From: an uncultured Bacteroidales bacterium
Lineage (GTDB): Bacteria > Bacteroidota > Bacteroidia > Bacteroidales > UBA932
Assembly (NCBI GenBank): GCA_949289565.1
Contig: CASEOO010000045.1
Location: forward strand, 29,584-93,583
Length of the DNA: 64,000 nucleotides
Reading direction: 5' to 3'
The translations under genes and the position numbers were made by a program. The notes beneath the pieces were generated by a model that ran no database searches, was not told the DNA's origin, and was given only the letters and a program-made list of their open reading frames with translations. Shown here one piece after another: positions 54,287-62,495 of this stretch (its first letter is position 1; the number at the start of each line of letters is the position of its first letter).

Positions 54287-57200
54287 ATGAAAATACGTCA
54301 GAACAGAGCCGCTCTTGCGGTCTTGCTGGGCATTTTTAGCCTGTGCCGCATCGCTTCGGCTTCGCCAGCCCCTTCAGGAGAATATTTGTTCAGGATGCTC
54401 GACACATCCAGCGGGCTTCCTGACAACAATGTCCGGAATATGACCATGCTTCCCGGGGGAATGATGTGCATCCAGACATCCACCATGCTCAGCCTGTATG
54501 ACGGAGCTTCATGCAAAAGCTACAAGTACAACCCTATCAAAATACCTTATACAGAATACAGCGGCTTGAATAATTCATATTTCGACCGCACTGAAAATCT
54601 GATGTGGTGCACCACCAGGGATCATATATGGATATTCAATCTGAATACACGCAGGTTCGAATACGACATCGCAGGCAGAATTTCGCGGTTCGGCCTCTGC
54701 GGTGAGGACATTTCGAATTTTTTCATAGACTCTGCGGACAACTACTGGATTGTCACCCGCGATGCCCGTCTTTTCAGATGCGACAGGACCGCAGGACGCG
54801 CAGAACAGGTGGACATTCCGTCCAATATGCGCGGCCCGGTTCTGATATCGCAGTCGGGAAATCATCTCTGGCTTCTTTCCATAAACGGCATTCTTGCCGA
54901 GTACGACCTCTCCCTGAAGACTGTCAGGAATTCCATAAAAGTCCTGACGGACAATGCCGCCGGCCAGGTGGCCAGCAGAATGGACATGTGCATTGCATCT
55001 GGAGGCAATGTATGGGTCATGTACGACCATTGCCTGGCATATTATGACAGGCAGACAAGAAAATTGACTTATGTGTCAGGAATTCTGGGTGGGGAAAGTG
55101 ATTTGTACACGACTATTGCCATTGACGGCAAGGATGACTTGTGGGTCGGCACTGCACGCTCCGGGGTCAGCCTGGTGGATGGGGACGGCATGGAAATTTC
55201 GACTTTCCCGTATCTGATGCAGATGAACGGGAAGAAAATATGGCCGCATACGGACATTTCCAAGATATATGCAGATGCCAGGGGAGGCATATGGATAGCG
55301 ACATTGGCCGAAGGCCTCCTTTTCTGGCACAAGGATATTTATCGTCTTCATACAGTGAACTCTGCGACATTGTCTTCCGGGAGGATGACTGACGAAGGTG
55401 TGAAGTGCATGGTGGAGGATGTGGACGGGACGGTGCTGGCGGGGACTATAAAGGGCTTGCTGCGTTATGACCCTGAGACAGATTCGATGACAGTGCCATA
55501 TCCTGAGCTCAGCAATGAGCTGTGTATCAGCCTGTACAGAGACAGCCGCGACAGAATATGGCTCGGAACTTTCTATCACGGGGCTTTCTGCATAGATGGC
55601 GGCAGAGTCAGGCACTATACTTTCCCTGAGACTGCAAATGCAGAGCTGTCATATTATGTCGAGACGCCTAATCTGAACTGTGTCAGGGCTTTCTATGAGG
55701 ACAGCCTGGGGAATTTCTGGATTTCAGTTTATGGCGGAGTCGGAAAATTCGACACGGAGCGGGGGACTATAGAGATGCTGAGGGACAGGCATCCGGAAGT
55801 GGCGAGATTCATGATAGTCAGGGATGTGTGCGACCATGGGGACGGCCTGCTGCTTTTCTCGGGTGACAACGGGCGTTTCCTGTATTCTCCGTCTGAAGAC
55901 AGGGTGGAGACGGACTTGAATTCCATTAAATGCTATACTCAGAGCCACCAGGCGGTGCTGGACTCCAGGGGCCTGCTGTGGATAGCGACATCGGACGGGC
56001 TTAATGTTGTCGACCAGACATCAGGCTCGTCTTATACTGTAGGGGCGTCGTCCGGACTGCCGAACGACAATGTCATCAGCCTGGCTGTGGACGATATCGG
56101 CAATATCTGGGCTGCTACTTTCAATTCTGTTTCGAGGATCACCCCTGTCAGAACAGACAGAGGCTATTCTTTTTCAGTTTCTAATTTCGGCGAAAATGAC
56201 GGGGTGGATGCAGGTGCGTTTTTCCAGAATTCCATACTCAGGCACTCGGGCGGAAGTATATTTTTCGGGGGAGCGCACGGAATGACTGTCGCCAGGCCGG
56301 ACAGGCTGTATCAGGACACTTTTGATATCTCACCCCAGATTTCAGACATAGCCGTCTCGGGGAAAAAGCTTGATTCCAGCGAGATGGAAATGGCCGGAAT
56401 TCCTCTGGGGGGGGGTAGGCCAGACAATAATGGCAGGAGCGGCCGTATGCTGCATCTCGACTTGTCTCACGATGAATCCTCGGTGGCATTTTCTTTCTCG
56501 AACATGAACTATATAAATCCTGCCCATACTTCTTATCGCTACAAGCTGGAAAATTTCGACAGGTCATGGACAGAGCTCCATTCCCAAAGTCTGGGAAAAG
56601 CCGTCTATACATACCTTAAGCCAGGAGACTATGTTTTCAGGGTATATGCCGCTGACAACGGCACGGACTGGAGCCGCATTCCTGCTGAGGTTAGCTTCAC
56701 CATTCATCCTCCATTCTGGAAATCTACAGCCGCCTATGTGCTGTATGTCATTTTAGTTGCCGGAGGGGTAGTCCTGACTACGAACATGTATCTCCAGAGG
56801 AAGCGCAGGCAGATACTTTTTGAAAAGAAAGCCGAACTGCAGAGGCAGAAAGAGGAGCTGGACCAGATGAAGTTCCGTTTCTTTACGAACATCTCGCATG
56901 AGCTCAGGACTCCTCTGACCCTGATACTGCTTCCACTTGAGAGTCTCATGAAGGAGAATAAGGGCGGGTCTCTTTATCCGAAACTGGAGACGATGCATCA
57001 TCATGCCCGCGAGCTGCTGTCGCTTGTAAACCATCTTCTTGATTTCAGAAAGCTGGAAATGGGCGGGGAGAAGCTGGGCCTGGTGAAGGGTGAAATGGTG
57101 GAATTTGCATCCGGGATCGTTTCTTCCTTCCAGGACGCGGCGCAGAGAAAAGGCGTCACTCTGTCGTTTGAAAGCGGGCTTTCCAAGGCTGTCATGGCAT

Positions 57201-58381
57201 TTGACAAGTCTCAGATGTCGAAAATTCTGAACAATCTCCTGTCCAATGCCATGAAATTCACTCCTGAGGGCGGATATGTTTCGATGGAGCTTTCGCAAGT
57301 CTCGGAAACGGGAAGAAATATGCTGAGGATAGATGTTTCAGATTCTGGAACAGGAATCCCGGAATCTGACCTGCCGCAGATTTTCGACAGATTCTATCAG
57401 AGCGACAATGCCGCCATGTCTACAGGGACAGGGATTGGCCTCAGTCTGGTGAAGCAATATGCCGAAATGCATCACGGGCATGTCGCCGTGGCTTCGGAAG
57501 TGGGCAAGGGCACTGTTTTCAGCGTCTGGATTCCTATGGACCTGGAAGTGTCTGCAGACGGTCATATGCATGGCAGTGAACCTGCTTCTGCTGAAAATGC
57601 TGAAACTCCTGTGTCTGGAAGGACCGGCATGTCCACTGTGATGATAGTGGATGACAACCAGGACTTCCTTTCATATATGGTCTCAGAGCTGGGCCGGCAT
57701 TTCAATGTGGTCTCGGCTTCCAGCGGCGCGTCATGCCTGAACAAACTCCGCAAGGTGCAGCCAGATGTCCTGATCTGCGATGTGATGATGCCCGGAATGG
57801 ATGGATTCGAACTGACGAAGCGGGTGAAGGGCGATATAGAAACTTCCCACATCCCTGTGATTCTCCTGACGGCGCGTACTTCGGACGACATCAGGCTGGA
57901 GGGCTATGAGACGGGCGCCGATGCATACCTGACGAAGCCGTTCAAAATGGACATTCTGGAGGCCCGCATCAGAAATCTGATAGATGAGAGGCAGAAGCGT
58001 ATATCATCGTTTTCGGCAGATACAGATATCAAGCCTGCGAATGTGGCTGTGAATTCTCTGGATGAGAAGCTGATGGACAAGATTATGGAGTCTGTCCAGA
58101 AAAATATGGACAATCCTGACTATTCAGTGGAGGAACTGTCATCGGATGTGAGCATGCACAGGATGAATCTGTACCGGAAACTCCAGTCTCTGGTGGGGAT
58201 GACTCCATCGGAGTTCATCAGGACCATCCGGCTGAAGCGGGCCGCGCAAATACTGACCGAGCGTCCGGATATTTCCGTGACCGAGCTTGCCGACCTCGTA
58301 GGCTTCAACACTCCGAAATACCTCACCCGCTATTTCAAGGAGATGTTCGGCTGCACGCCTTCACAATATGCCCGTAAATAA
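54287..58381 (+). CDS. Hybrid two-component system sensor-regulator (HTCS)
   Basis: One-protein sensor, kinase and transcription activator of about 1364 residues. After the signal peptide (LLGIFSLCRIASA) comes a periplasmic two-propeller sensor of repeated blades (NLMWCTTRDHIWIFN; DDLWVGTARSGVSLV; GGIWIATLAEGLLFW; GLLWIATSDGLNVV; GNIWAATFNSVSRI) and a Y_Y_Y beta-sandwich (YRYKLENFDRSWTE). One membrane helix (about 816-840) and HisKA with H871 in NISHELRTP follow. Then come HATPase (NNLLSNAMKFTPEGG; GTGIGLSLVKQY), a receiver with D1165 in ICDVMMPGMDG, and an AraC-type HTH (VTELADLVGFNTPKYLTRYF). It lies divergent from the six-enzyme operon, which it probably activates on sensing an oligosaccharide of that glycan. 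A run of nine G lies inside the gene at 56407. Confidence 0.95.
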   Translation: MKIRQNRAALAVLLGIFSLCRIASASPAPSGEYLFRMLDTSSGLPDNNVRNMTMLPGGMMCIQTSTMLSLYDGASCKSYKYNPIKIPYTEYSGLNNSYFDRTENLMWCTTRDHIWIFNLNTRRFEYDIAGRISRFGLCGEDISNFFIDSADNYWIVTRDARLFRCDRTAGRAEQVDIPSNMRGPVLISQSGNHLWLLSINGILAEYDLSLKTVRNSIKVLTDNAAGQVASRMDMCIASGGNVWVMYDHCLAYYDRQTRKLTYVSGILGGESDLYTTIAIDGKDDLWVGTARSGVSLVDGDGMEISTFPYLMQMNGKKIWPHTDISKIYADARGGIWIATLAEGLLFWHKDIYRLHTVNSATLSSGRMTDEGVKCMVEDVDGTVLAGTIKGLLRYDPETDSMTVPYPELSNELCISLYRDSRDRIWLGTFYHGAFCIDGGRVRHYTFPETANAELSYYVETPNLNCVRAFYEDSLGNFWISVYGGVGKFDTERGTIEMLRDRHPEVARFMIVRDVCDHGDGLLLFSGDNGRFLYSPSEDRVETDLNSIKCYTQSHQAVLDSRGLLWIATSDGLNVVDQTSGSSYTVGASSGLPNDNVISLAVDDIGNIWAATFNSVSRITPVRTDRGYSFSVSNFGENDGVDAGAFFQNSILRHSGGSIFFGGAHGMTVARPDRLYQDTFDISPQISDIAVSGKKLDSSEMEMAGIPLGGGRPDNNGRSGRMLHLDLSHDESSVAFSFSNMNYINPAHTSYRYKLENFDRSWTELHSQSLGKAVYTYLKPGDYVFRVYAADNGTDWSRIPAEVSFTIHPPFWKSTAAYVLYVILVAGGVVLTTNMYLQRKRRQILFEKKAELQRQKEELDQMKFRFFTNISHELRTPLTLILLPLESLMKENKGGSLYPKLETMHHHARELLSLVNHLLDFRKLEMGGEKLGLVKGEMVEFASGIVSSFQDAAQRKGVTLSFESGLSKAVMAFDKSQMSKILNNLLSNAMKFTPEGGYVSMELSQVSETGRNMLRIDVSDSGTGIPESDLPQIFDRFYQSDNAAMSTGTGIGLSLVKQYAEMHHGHVAVASEVGKGTVFSVWIPMDLEVSADGHMHGSEPASAENAETPVSGRTGMSTVMIVDDNQDFLSYMVSELGRHFNVVSASSGASCLNKLRKVQPDVLICDVMMPGMDGFELTKRVKGDIETSHIPVILLTARTSDDIRLEGYETGADAYLTKPFKMDILEARIRNLIDERQKRISSFSADTDIKPANVAVNSLDEKLMDKIMESVQKNMDNPDYSVEELSSDVSMHRMNLYRKLQSLVGMTPSEFIRTIRLKRAAQILTERPDISVTELADLVGFNTPKYLTRYFKEMFGCTPSQYARK
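56407..56415 (+). repeat. Nine-G homopolymer inside the HTCS gene
   Basis: Nine consecutive G encode Gly residues in IPLGGGRPDN, between the last propeller blades and the Y_Y_Y domain. Loss or gain of one G would shift the frame before the membrane helix and remove kinase, receiver and DNA-binding parts. Confidence 0.8.
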
Positions 58382-58400
58382 TCCCTGCCGATATGGTAAA

Positions 58401-58452
58401 TTGCAATGTCTATATTGCAACTTCTTAAAAAATCGCAATGTCTATATTGCAA
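58401..58452. repeat. Two tandem palindromes between converging genes
   Basis: GCAATGTCTATATTGCAA occurs twice (58403-58420 and 58435-58452), 32 bases apart. Each copy is part of an inverted repeat (TTGCAAT...ATTGCAA). The second is followed by TTTTTG, so it may terminate the HTCS transcript. The gap between the HTCS stop and the SGNH gene stop is only 81 bases. Confidence 0.75.
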
Positions 58453-58462
58453 TTTTTGTATA

Positions 58463-59137
58463 TTAATTTCCAAGGGCGCGGAGCAGGAGGGGTTCCATGA
58501 TCCTGTAGCCGGCAAGGCCTGGATGGACGCCATCGTATGAGTATTCCTTAGGGAAAGAGCCGTCTTCACCCGCGAGTGCAGAGTGATAGTCGACATATGG
58601 AATCCTGTTCTCTTCTGCGTATTCTTTGATCATCTGATTGAGCTCAGCGATTTTTTCAGCCACATCTGTGATCGATTTCCTCCAGCCGAACTGCACCGAC
58701 GGCGTGACAGAGCAGAGCACTGGCCTTATTTTGTTCGCTTTTGCCAGTTCGCACATGGATTTTATGTTCCCGAGGATGTTTCCTGGTGAAATATAGCCGG
58801 TGTTGCATGCCAGGTCGTTCGTCCCGGCGAGTATGACCACATATTTCGGATGCAGGTTTATGACATCCTGGCGGAAGCGTATCAGCATCTGTGATGATGT
58901 CTGGCCCGAGATGCCGCGGCAGATGATATTGTTTTTCGGGAAAAAGTCAGGGTCTTCGCGGTCCCAGTTGTCGGTGATGGAGTCTCCCATCAGGACGGCC
59001 AGCGGCTTTTCCGTTATCTTTTCATTTTCGGCGGCATATCTGCCGAACTGGGCCCAGTCCGCGTCCGGTGCTATCTGGGCTGAAGCGCATACTGCCGCGA
59101 ACGCGAACGATGCGATGAGAATCAGTTTCCTGTTCAT
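58463..59137 (-). CDS. SGNH/GDSL-family esterase
   Basis: Exported hydrolase of 224 residues with a signal peptide (LIASFAFAAVCASAQ). The four SGNH blocks are present: block I LMGDSITDNW (Ser), block II with Gly in ICRGISGQTSS, block III LAGTNDLAC (Asn) and block V YDGVHPGLAGY (Asp/His). The overall pattern is that of bacterial platelet-activating-factor acetylhydrolase-like esterases often found in glycan loci, where they remove acetyl groups. It converges with the HTCS gene and is separated from its neighbours by repeats, so coexpression with the glycan operon is uncertain. Confidence 0.9.
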   Translation of the reverse strand: MNRKLILIASFAFAAVCASAQIAPDADWAQFGRYAAENEKITEKPLAVLMGDSITDNWDREDPDFFPKNNIICRGISGQTSSQMLIRFRQDVINLHPKYVVILAGTNDLACNTGYISPGNILGNIKSMCELAKANKIRPVLCSVTPSVQFGWRKSITDVAEKIAELNQMIKEYAEENRIPYVDYHSALAGEDGSFPKEYSYDGVHPGLAGYRIMEPLLLRALGN

Positions 59138-59204
59138 AATGTGATGTTTTTCTGTTTTGTAATATGTTTTTTATTCATTCATATCCGCAAAGCTGCTCCT
59201 TTCA

Positions 59205-59306
59205 TGTCATTTCGAGCGGAGGGCATAGTCCGAAGCCGGGAAATCTGTTTTTGAAGTATGTCAGATCTCTCCACTACAGCCCTTCGGGCTTCCGGTCGAG
59301 ATGACA
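59205..59306. repeat. Dispersed palindromic repeat (about 100 bp)
   Basis: The ends TGTCATTTCGAGCGGA and TCCGGTCGAGATGACA form a long imperfect hairpin. Inner sequence continues the pairing loosely (GGGAAATCTG and CAGATCTCTCCACT). Elements beginning GTCATTTCGA and ending with its complement are a common scattered repeat in Bacteroidales genomes. Only one copy is in the window. It lies between the SGNH esterase and DUF4143 ATPase genes. Confidence 0.7.
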
Positions 59307-59334
59307 AGTTGAGGGTATTTTTGCAGATAATCAT

Positions 59335-60510
59335 TTAATAATTCAGTCCGAAATGCCAGAGAGGAATTTCGATTCCATGACCATATTCTATGTCATCTTT
59401 TACGATTATGCCCCCGGTTATGTTTTCTATTTGTTTGTGTCCTTTCTTTTTCCCTCCGATTTCAAAAGTATGCTGACCTATGACGAAATCGGACTCTTTT
59501 GATGCAGTGACTTCATTCATGACTTTCATCTGGCTGTAGAAGAATGTTTCTCTGAGATTCCCGATATCCGGAGTCCCGTTGGCCAGAACAGTCATCAATG
59601 TCGGATTGTCTATATAGATTTTTTCTGTTTTTCCCAGGCCTCTCATACCTCCGGTATCATCCCTGAGCTGCCCTATCATGCCGGCTTTTTCCAAGTACAG
59701 CAGATATTCAGGAACATTGTTCTTGCTGACCCCTATTTCAACTGCAAGTTTCTCGGAACTCGGTTTGTATGGAGCGAGAGTAGATATGATGCCAAGCATT
59801 TTCTTAAGTTTCCTGGCTGTTGATGCTTTTAAGTCGGCATATTGGGCTATGTCTGATTCTATGGTTTGGGTGATGACCTGCTGAAGCCTTTTTTCGAACC
59901 CTGTTTCCGAGGCAAAAGGATAGTAGCCCCGTTTAAGATACTCACGGAAGTATGGCAACGGGTGTTCGATTCCTTCAAGACCGGCTTTGTGTTTCAGAAT
60001 CTCGTCAACGGTAAATGCCGGGGACCGGACACTGTGGAACAGTTCCATATATTCTCTGAAAGACAGTCCTTCCAGTTTGTACATCAAGGCTCTTCTGCTC
60101 AGGTCGGCTTCTCCTTTTTCGATATCCATGATGGATGAGCCTGTGAAGACGACATGAAGCCCCGGATGAATGTCATATATCTGCTTGAGCTCTCTGGACC
60201 AGTTTCTGTATTTGTGCACTTCATCTATGAACAGATATGTGCCTCCGTCCTTTACAAACTCATCAGCGAGGGCAGTGAGACTGTGATCCGTGAAGTATGT
60301 ATGATCAGCTGAGACGTAGAGCATCTGCTGTCTGTCTTTCCGGGACAGGATGTACTGCTTGAGCATCGTTGATTTCCCGACACCTCGTGCGCCTACTATA
60401 CCTGTCATCTGATTTTCCCAGGGAATTCCGTCGTACAGATATCGTCTGAAACTTACAGGCGTCCTCTTCAGCTGCTCTTCCATGTAAGCATATAGTACCG
60501 ATTCTACCAT
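59335..60510 (-). CDS. DUF4143-type AAA ATPase
   Basis: Encodes 391 residues. The Walker A is GARGVGKST, the Walker B is YLFIDEVHKYRNW, and a sensor-like VVFTGSSIMDIE follows, then the family signature LSRRALMYKLEGLSFREYMEL. The C-terminal DUF4143 domain has a winged-helix part (SEKLAVEIGVSKNNVPEYLLYL) and a nuclease-like ESDFVIGQHTFEIGGKKKG (about residues 337-355) of PD-(D/E)xK type. Such ATPases are very numerous in Bacteroidetes and archaea, and their role is not settled. It stands alone between the dispersed hairpin repeat and a 13-bp inverted repeat just upstream of its start. Confidence 0.88.
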   Translation of the reverse strand: MVESVLYAYMEEQLKRTPVSFRRYLYDGIPWENQMTGIVGARGVGKSTMLKQYILSRKDRQQMLYVSADHTYFTDHSLTALADEFVKDGGTYLFIDEVHKYRNWSRELKQIYDIHPGLHVVFTGSSIMDIEKGEADLSRRALMYKLEGLSFREYMELFHSVRSPAFTVDEILKHKAGLEGIEHPLPYFREYLKRGYYPFASETGFEKRLQQVITQTIESDIAQYADLKASTARKLKKMLGIISTLAPYKPSSEKLAVEIGVSKNNVPEYLLYLEKAGMIGQLRDDTGGMRGLGKTEKIYIDNPTLMTVLANGTPDIGNLRETFFYSQMKVMNEVTASKESDFVIGQHTFEIGGKKKGHKQIENITGGIIVKDDIEYGHGIEIPLWHFGLNY

Positions 60511-60541
60511 TTTATGCGAATTTTCCGCAAATATACTATTT

Positions 60542-60591
60542 TTCCCTCAATGAGTGCTGGTTTTTGCCGAAATCCTCCCTCATTGAGGGAA
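60542..60591. repeat. 13-bp inverted repeat upstream of the DUF4143 ATPase
   Basis: TTCCCTCAATGAG (60542-60554) and CTCATTGAGGGAA (60579-60591) are exact inverted copies 24 bases apart. They begin 31 bases upstream of the ATPase ATG. The arrangement parallels the palindromic array in front of the DUF234 ATPase. Confidence 0.8.
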
Positions 60592-60596
60592 GATTC

Positions 60597-60629
60597 AAAA
60601 ATTCCGGTGGCTTGCACAGCCACCGGAAT
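60597..60629 (-). terminator. Rho-independent terminator after the fimbrillin-like gene
   Basis: On the minus strand ATTCCGGTGGCT and AGCCACCGGAAT pair around GTGCA, followed by TTTTTGAA. It lies 30 bases after the stop of the gene at 60659-62161. Confidence 0.85.
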
Positions 60630-60658
60630 GAGTATGATGTATATAAGGTCAGAACTGA

Positions 60659-62161
60659 CTATTCGGCAGGAGTGTTTTCGCCGGCAACGGCTGCTTCGGT
60701 CTGGTCAATCATGGCCTGGATTTCTGAAGTGTTGTTGAAGAAGCCTATCCAGTAGATTTTATATGTAGGTGCCTCAATATCCACTTTGTTTTTATCTTTT
60801 AATGTGACTTTAAGATCTGCAATTTTAAATTGGAATGCTTCATTGGCTTTAAAAGTTGCAAATTCATTAGTCGGAAGGAATGTCCCATTTCCAAAGTCAC
60901 CAAGCATATCATAGTACCATACATTCGTGTTTGCAATATCGGTTTTGATTGCCCCTGTTTTCCCGTTTGCGGAATTCTTTCCATGCCATTGTCCAAATGT
61001 TGCAGTGTCAAATGTAATACGTCCGGCTATATTCTTATCATCCACATTGACTATAGCACCAGATTCGGCAGGAATCGCAATGTTGCCATCCCTGACAATA
61101 TATTCAACATCGGACATGATTGCACAATAACGATACGTTCCGACATTTACATTGAATCCTGTCTTAATTCCGAAGTCGCTTCTGAAAGTATAGTATGGCT
61201 GGTCAAGTTCTACTACATTATCACCATTTTTTTGAGTCGTTGTATAAGTAGAACCCATTGTTACAGCTGCATAGTGTGGGTTTGTCGCATCTAATATGCC
61301 ATTATTCCCAGCAGTCCACGAATTCGCTCCTCCATTTTCAGAACCGAACTTCCAAACCATAGCACCATCGTTGATTGATTCTTTTGTTAATTCAAGGAGT
61401 GGCATTTCGATTACTTTACCTGATGTAAACTCAATAACAGAAGTTTTTCTTCTGTAATAGCTGAAGTCTGCTGTTCCTAATGCATCTTCGGGCTTTTCGG
61501 CCAGTACTTCGAGCGTTACAGATTTGGCCTCCGATGCAGAAACTACAAAATATATTTTTTCAGGAATGTCAGATAATGCAAGAGGTTCATCAAAATTTAA
61601 CTCATAATCGGCATTCTTGTAATTTATCAAATTTGCAGTTGTCGGAGTATAGAGTTTTGCTTCCTTGATGGCAATGTCGCCGGTGAGGGTGTAGCAGATG
61701 ACTGCGGAACCTGCATCAGCTGCGGAGAATGTGATGTTCTCGTCTTCGATAGAAGAACTCTGGAGCAGAACCGGGACTGAGCCGTATGTCTGAGTGGTCG
61801 GTACGGTCAGCTTTCCGTCATTGTACGCCTCATACGGATAATATGCTGCAGACAGGGTGAATGTTTCCGGTACTTCTGTCTTGATGATGGTATTGCCGCC
61901 GTTCTCAGGGACGGAAACAGTTCCCTTGTAGACATTTGTCCCGTCTGTAAGGGCGATTTCGTCACCGTCCTGGAAATATGCAGGGATGGTGTTTTCGCCA
62001 GGAGTGCCGAAAGCGACCTTGGTCGAAGCACCGTCCTCGATGGTGGCGGTATATTCACGATATACGAGATTCTGTCCCTCTTCCGGAGCTGCGATCTCTT
62101 CCTTGTTGCAAGCCGTCATGGCTATTGCCGCCATGGCTGCGAATATGAATGTCTTTTTCAT
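60659..62161 (-). CDS. Fimbrillin-like surface lipoprotein
   Basis: Encodes 500 residues from ATG 62161 (MKKTFIFAAMAAIAMTAC). An earlier ATG at 62188 would put nine extra residues before the signal. The lipobox MTAC is followed by NKEE, the acidic export signal of Bacteroidetes surface lipoproteins. The N-terminal domain shows fimbrillin traits (ASTKVAFGTPGENTIPAYFQ, then GDEIALTDG and SAAYYPYEAYN). The C-terminal ~230 residues (VWKFGSENGGANSWTAGNNG onward) look like a separate beta-rich module. It has no GLUG repeats, unlike the paralogues near 3.7-9.3 kb. It follows the small EKGF-motif peptide gene by 26 bases and ends at a strong terminator. Binding or adhesion at the surface is the likely role. 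Confidence 0.82.
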   Translation of the reverse strand: MKKTFIFAAMAAIAMTACNKEEIAAPEEGQNLVYREYTATIEDGASTKVAFGTPGENTIPAYFQDGDEIALTDGTNVYKGTVSVPENGGNTIIKTEVPETFTLSAAYYPYEAYNDGKLTVPTTQTYGSVPVLLQSSSIEDENITFSAADAGSAVICYTLTGDIAIKEAKLYTPTTANLINYKNADYELNFDEPLALSDIPEKIYFVVSASEAKSVTLEVLAEKPEDALGTADFSYYRRKTSVIEFTSGKVIEMPLLELTKESINDGAMVWKFGSENGGANSWTAGNNGILDATNPHYAAVTMGSTYTTTQKNGDNVVELDQPYYTFRSDFGIKTGFNVNVGTYRYCAIMSDVEYIVRDGNIAIPAESGAIVNVDDKNIAGRITFDTATFGQWHGKNSANGKTGAIKTDIANTNVWYYDMLGDFGNGTFLPTNEFATFKANEAFQFKIADLKVTLKDKNKVDIEAPTYKIYWIGFFNNTSEIQAMIDQTEAAVAGENTPAE

Positions 62162-62187
62162 TTTCCTGCAAGTTTTCAAGTCAAACA

Positions 62188-62346
62188 TCAGTCCCAGTTG
62201 TCGTAAAGCTGATAGCTGAGATCGTTGATACTGGCCGCATCTTCTGCACCGGATGTGGCGAAGCCTTTCTCTGTCTGCACTGTGGCGACAGTCATTTCAG
62301 GAGTGGCATACACTCTCTGAAACGTTGATTCTGTGGTTGTTTTCAT
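62188..62346 (-). CDS. Small EKGF-motif peptide preceding a fimbrillin-like lipoprotein, second copy
   Basis: Encodes 52 residues from ATG 62346 (MKTTTESTFQ). A longer frame from 62526 would run back into the preceding gene and is not supported. The core TPEMTVATVQTEKGFATSG aligns without gaps to the peptide at 3507-3704. The tail YQLYDNWD ends in the same aromatic/acidic manner. There is no signal peptide, membrane segment or cysteine. It lies 26 bases before a fimbrillin-type lipoprotein gene and downstream of the alginate-lyase-family gene on the same strand. Function unknown. The repeated pairing with fimbrillin-like genes is the only clue. Confidence 0.7.
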   Translation of the reverse strand: MKTTTESTFQRVYATPEMTVATVQTEKGFATSGAEDAASINDLSYQLYDNWD

Positions 62347-62355
62347 AAAATTTTG

Positions 62356-62373
62356 TTTTATAACGTTATAAAA
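62356..62373. promoter_or_regulatory. 18-bp perfect palindrome before the small peptide gene
   Basis: TTTTATAACGTTATAAAA is a perfect palindrome 9 bases upstream of the ATG at 62346. It may be an operator or a hairpin in the leader. Confidence 0.55.
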
Positions 62374-62402
62374 GTGGTTCATTGCTGAAGCGCGTGTTAT
62401 AT

Positions 62403-62472
62403 CACGACTGTAGTTTTTTTGTCGTGCTGACTGATTGCGAGCACCATTTTTCTGCGTGCGAGCAATAGTCAG
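62403..62472. repeat. Two hairpins between the lyase-family and small peptide genes
   Basis: CACGAC/GTCGTG (62403-62408 and 62421-62426) enclose a run of seven T. Next to it CTGACTGATTGC pairs with GCAATAGTCAG (62427-62438 and 62462-62472) with one bulged base. They fill the gap after the lyase-family stop and may act as a processing or termination signal. Confidence 0.5.
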
Positions 62473-62495
62473 CCGACAAATAAATACTAGCCATG

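Noticed and set aside
59205..59306. Terminator of the esterase or ATPase gene
   Set aside because: It is too long and mismatched, has no T-run directly after the stem, and fits a known style of dispersed repeat better.
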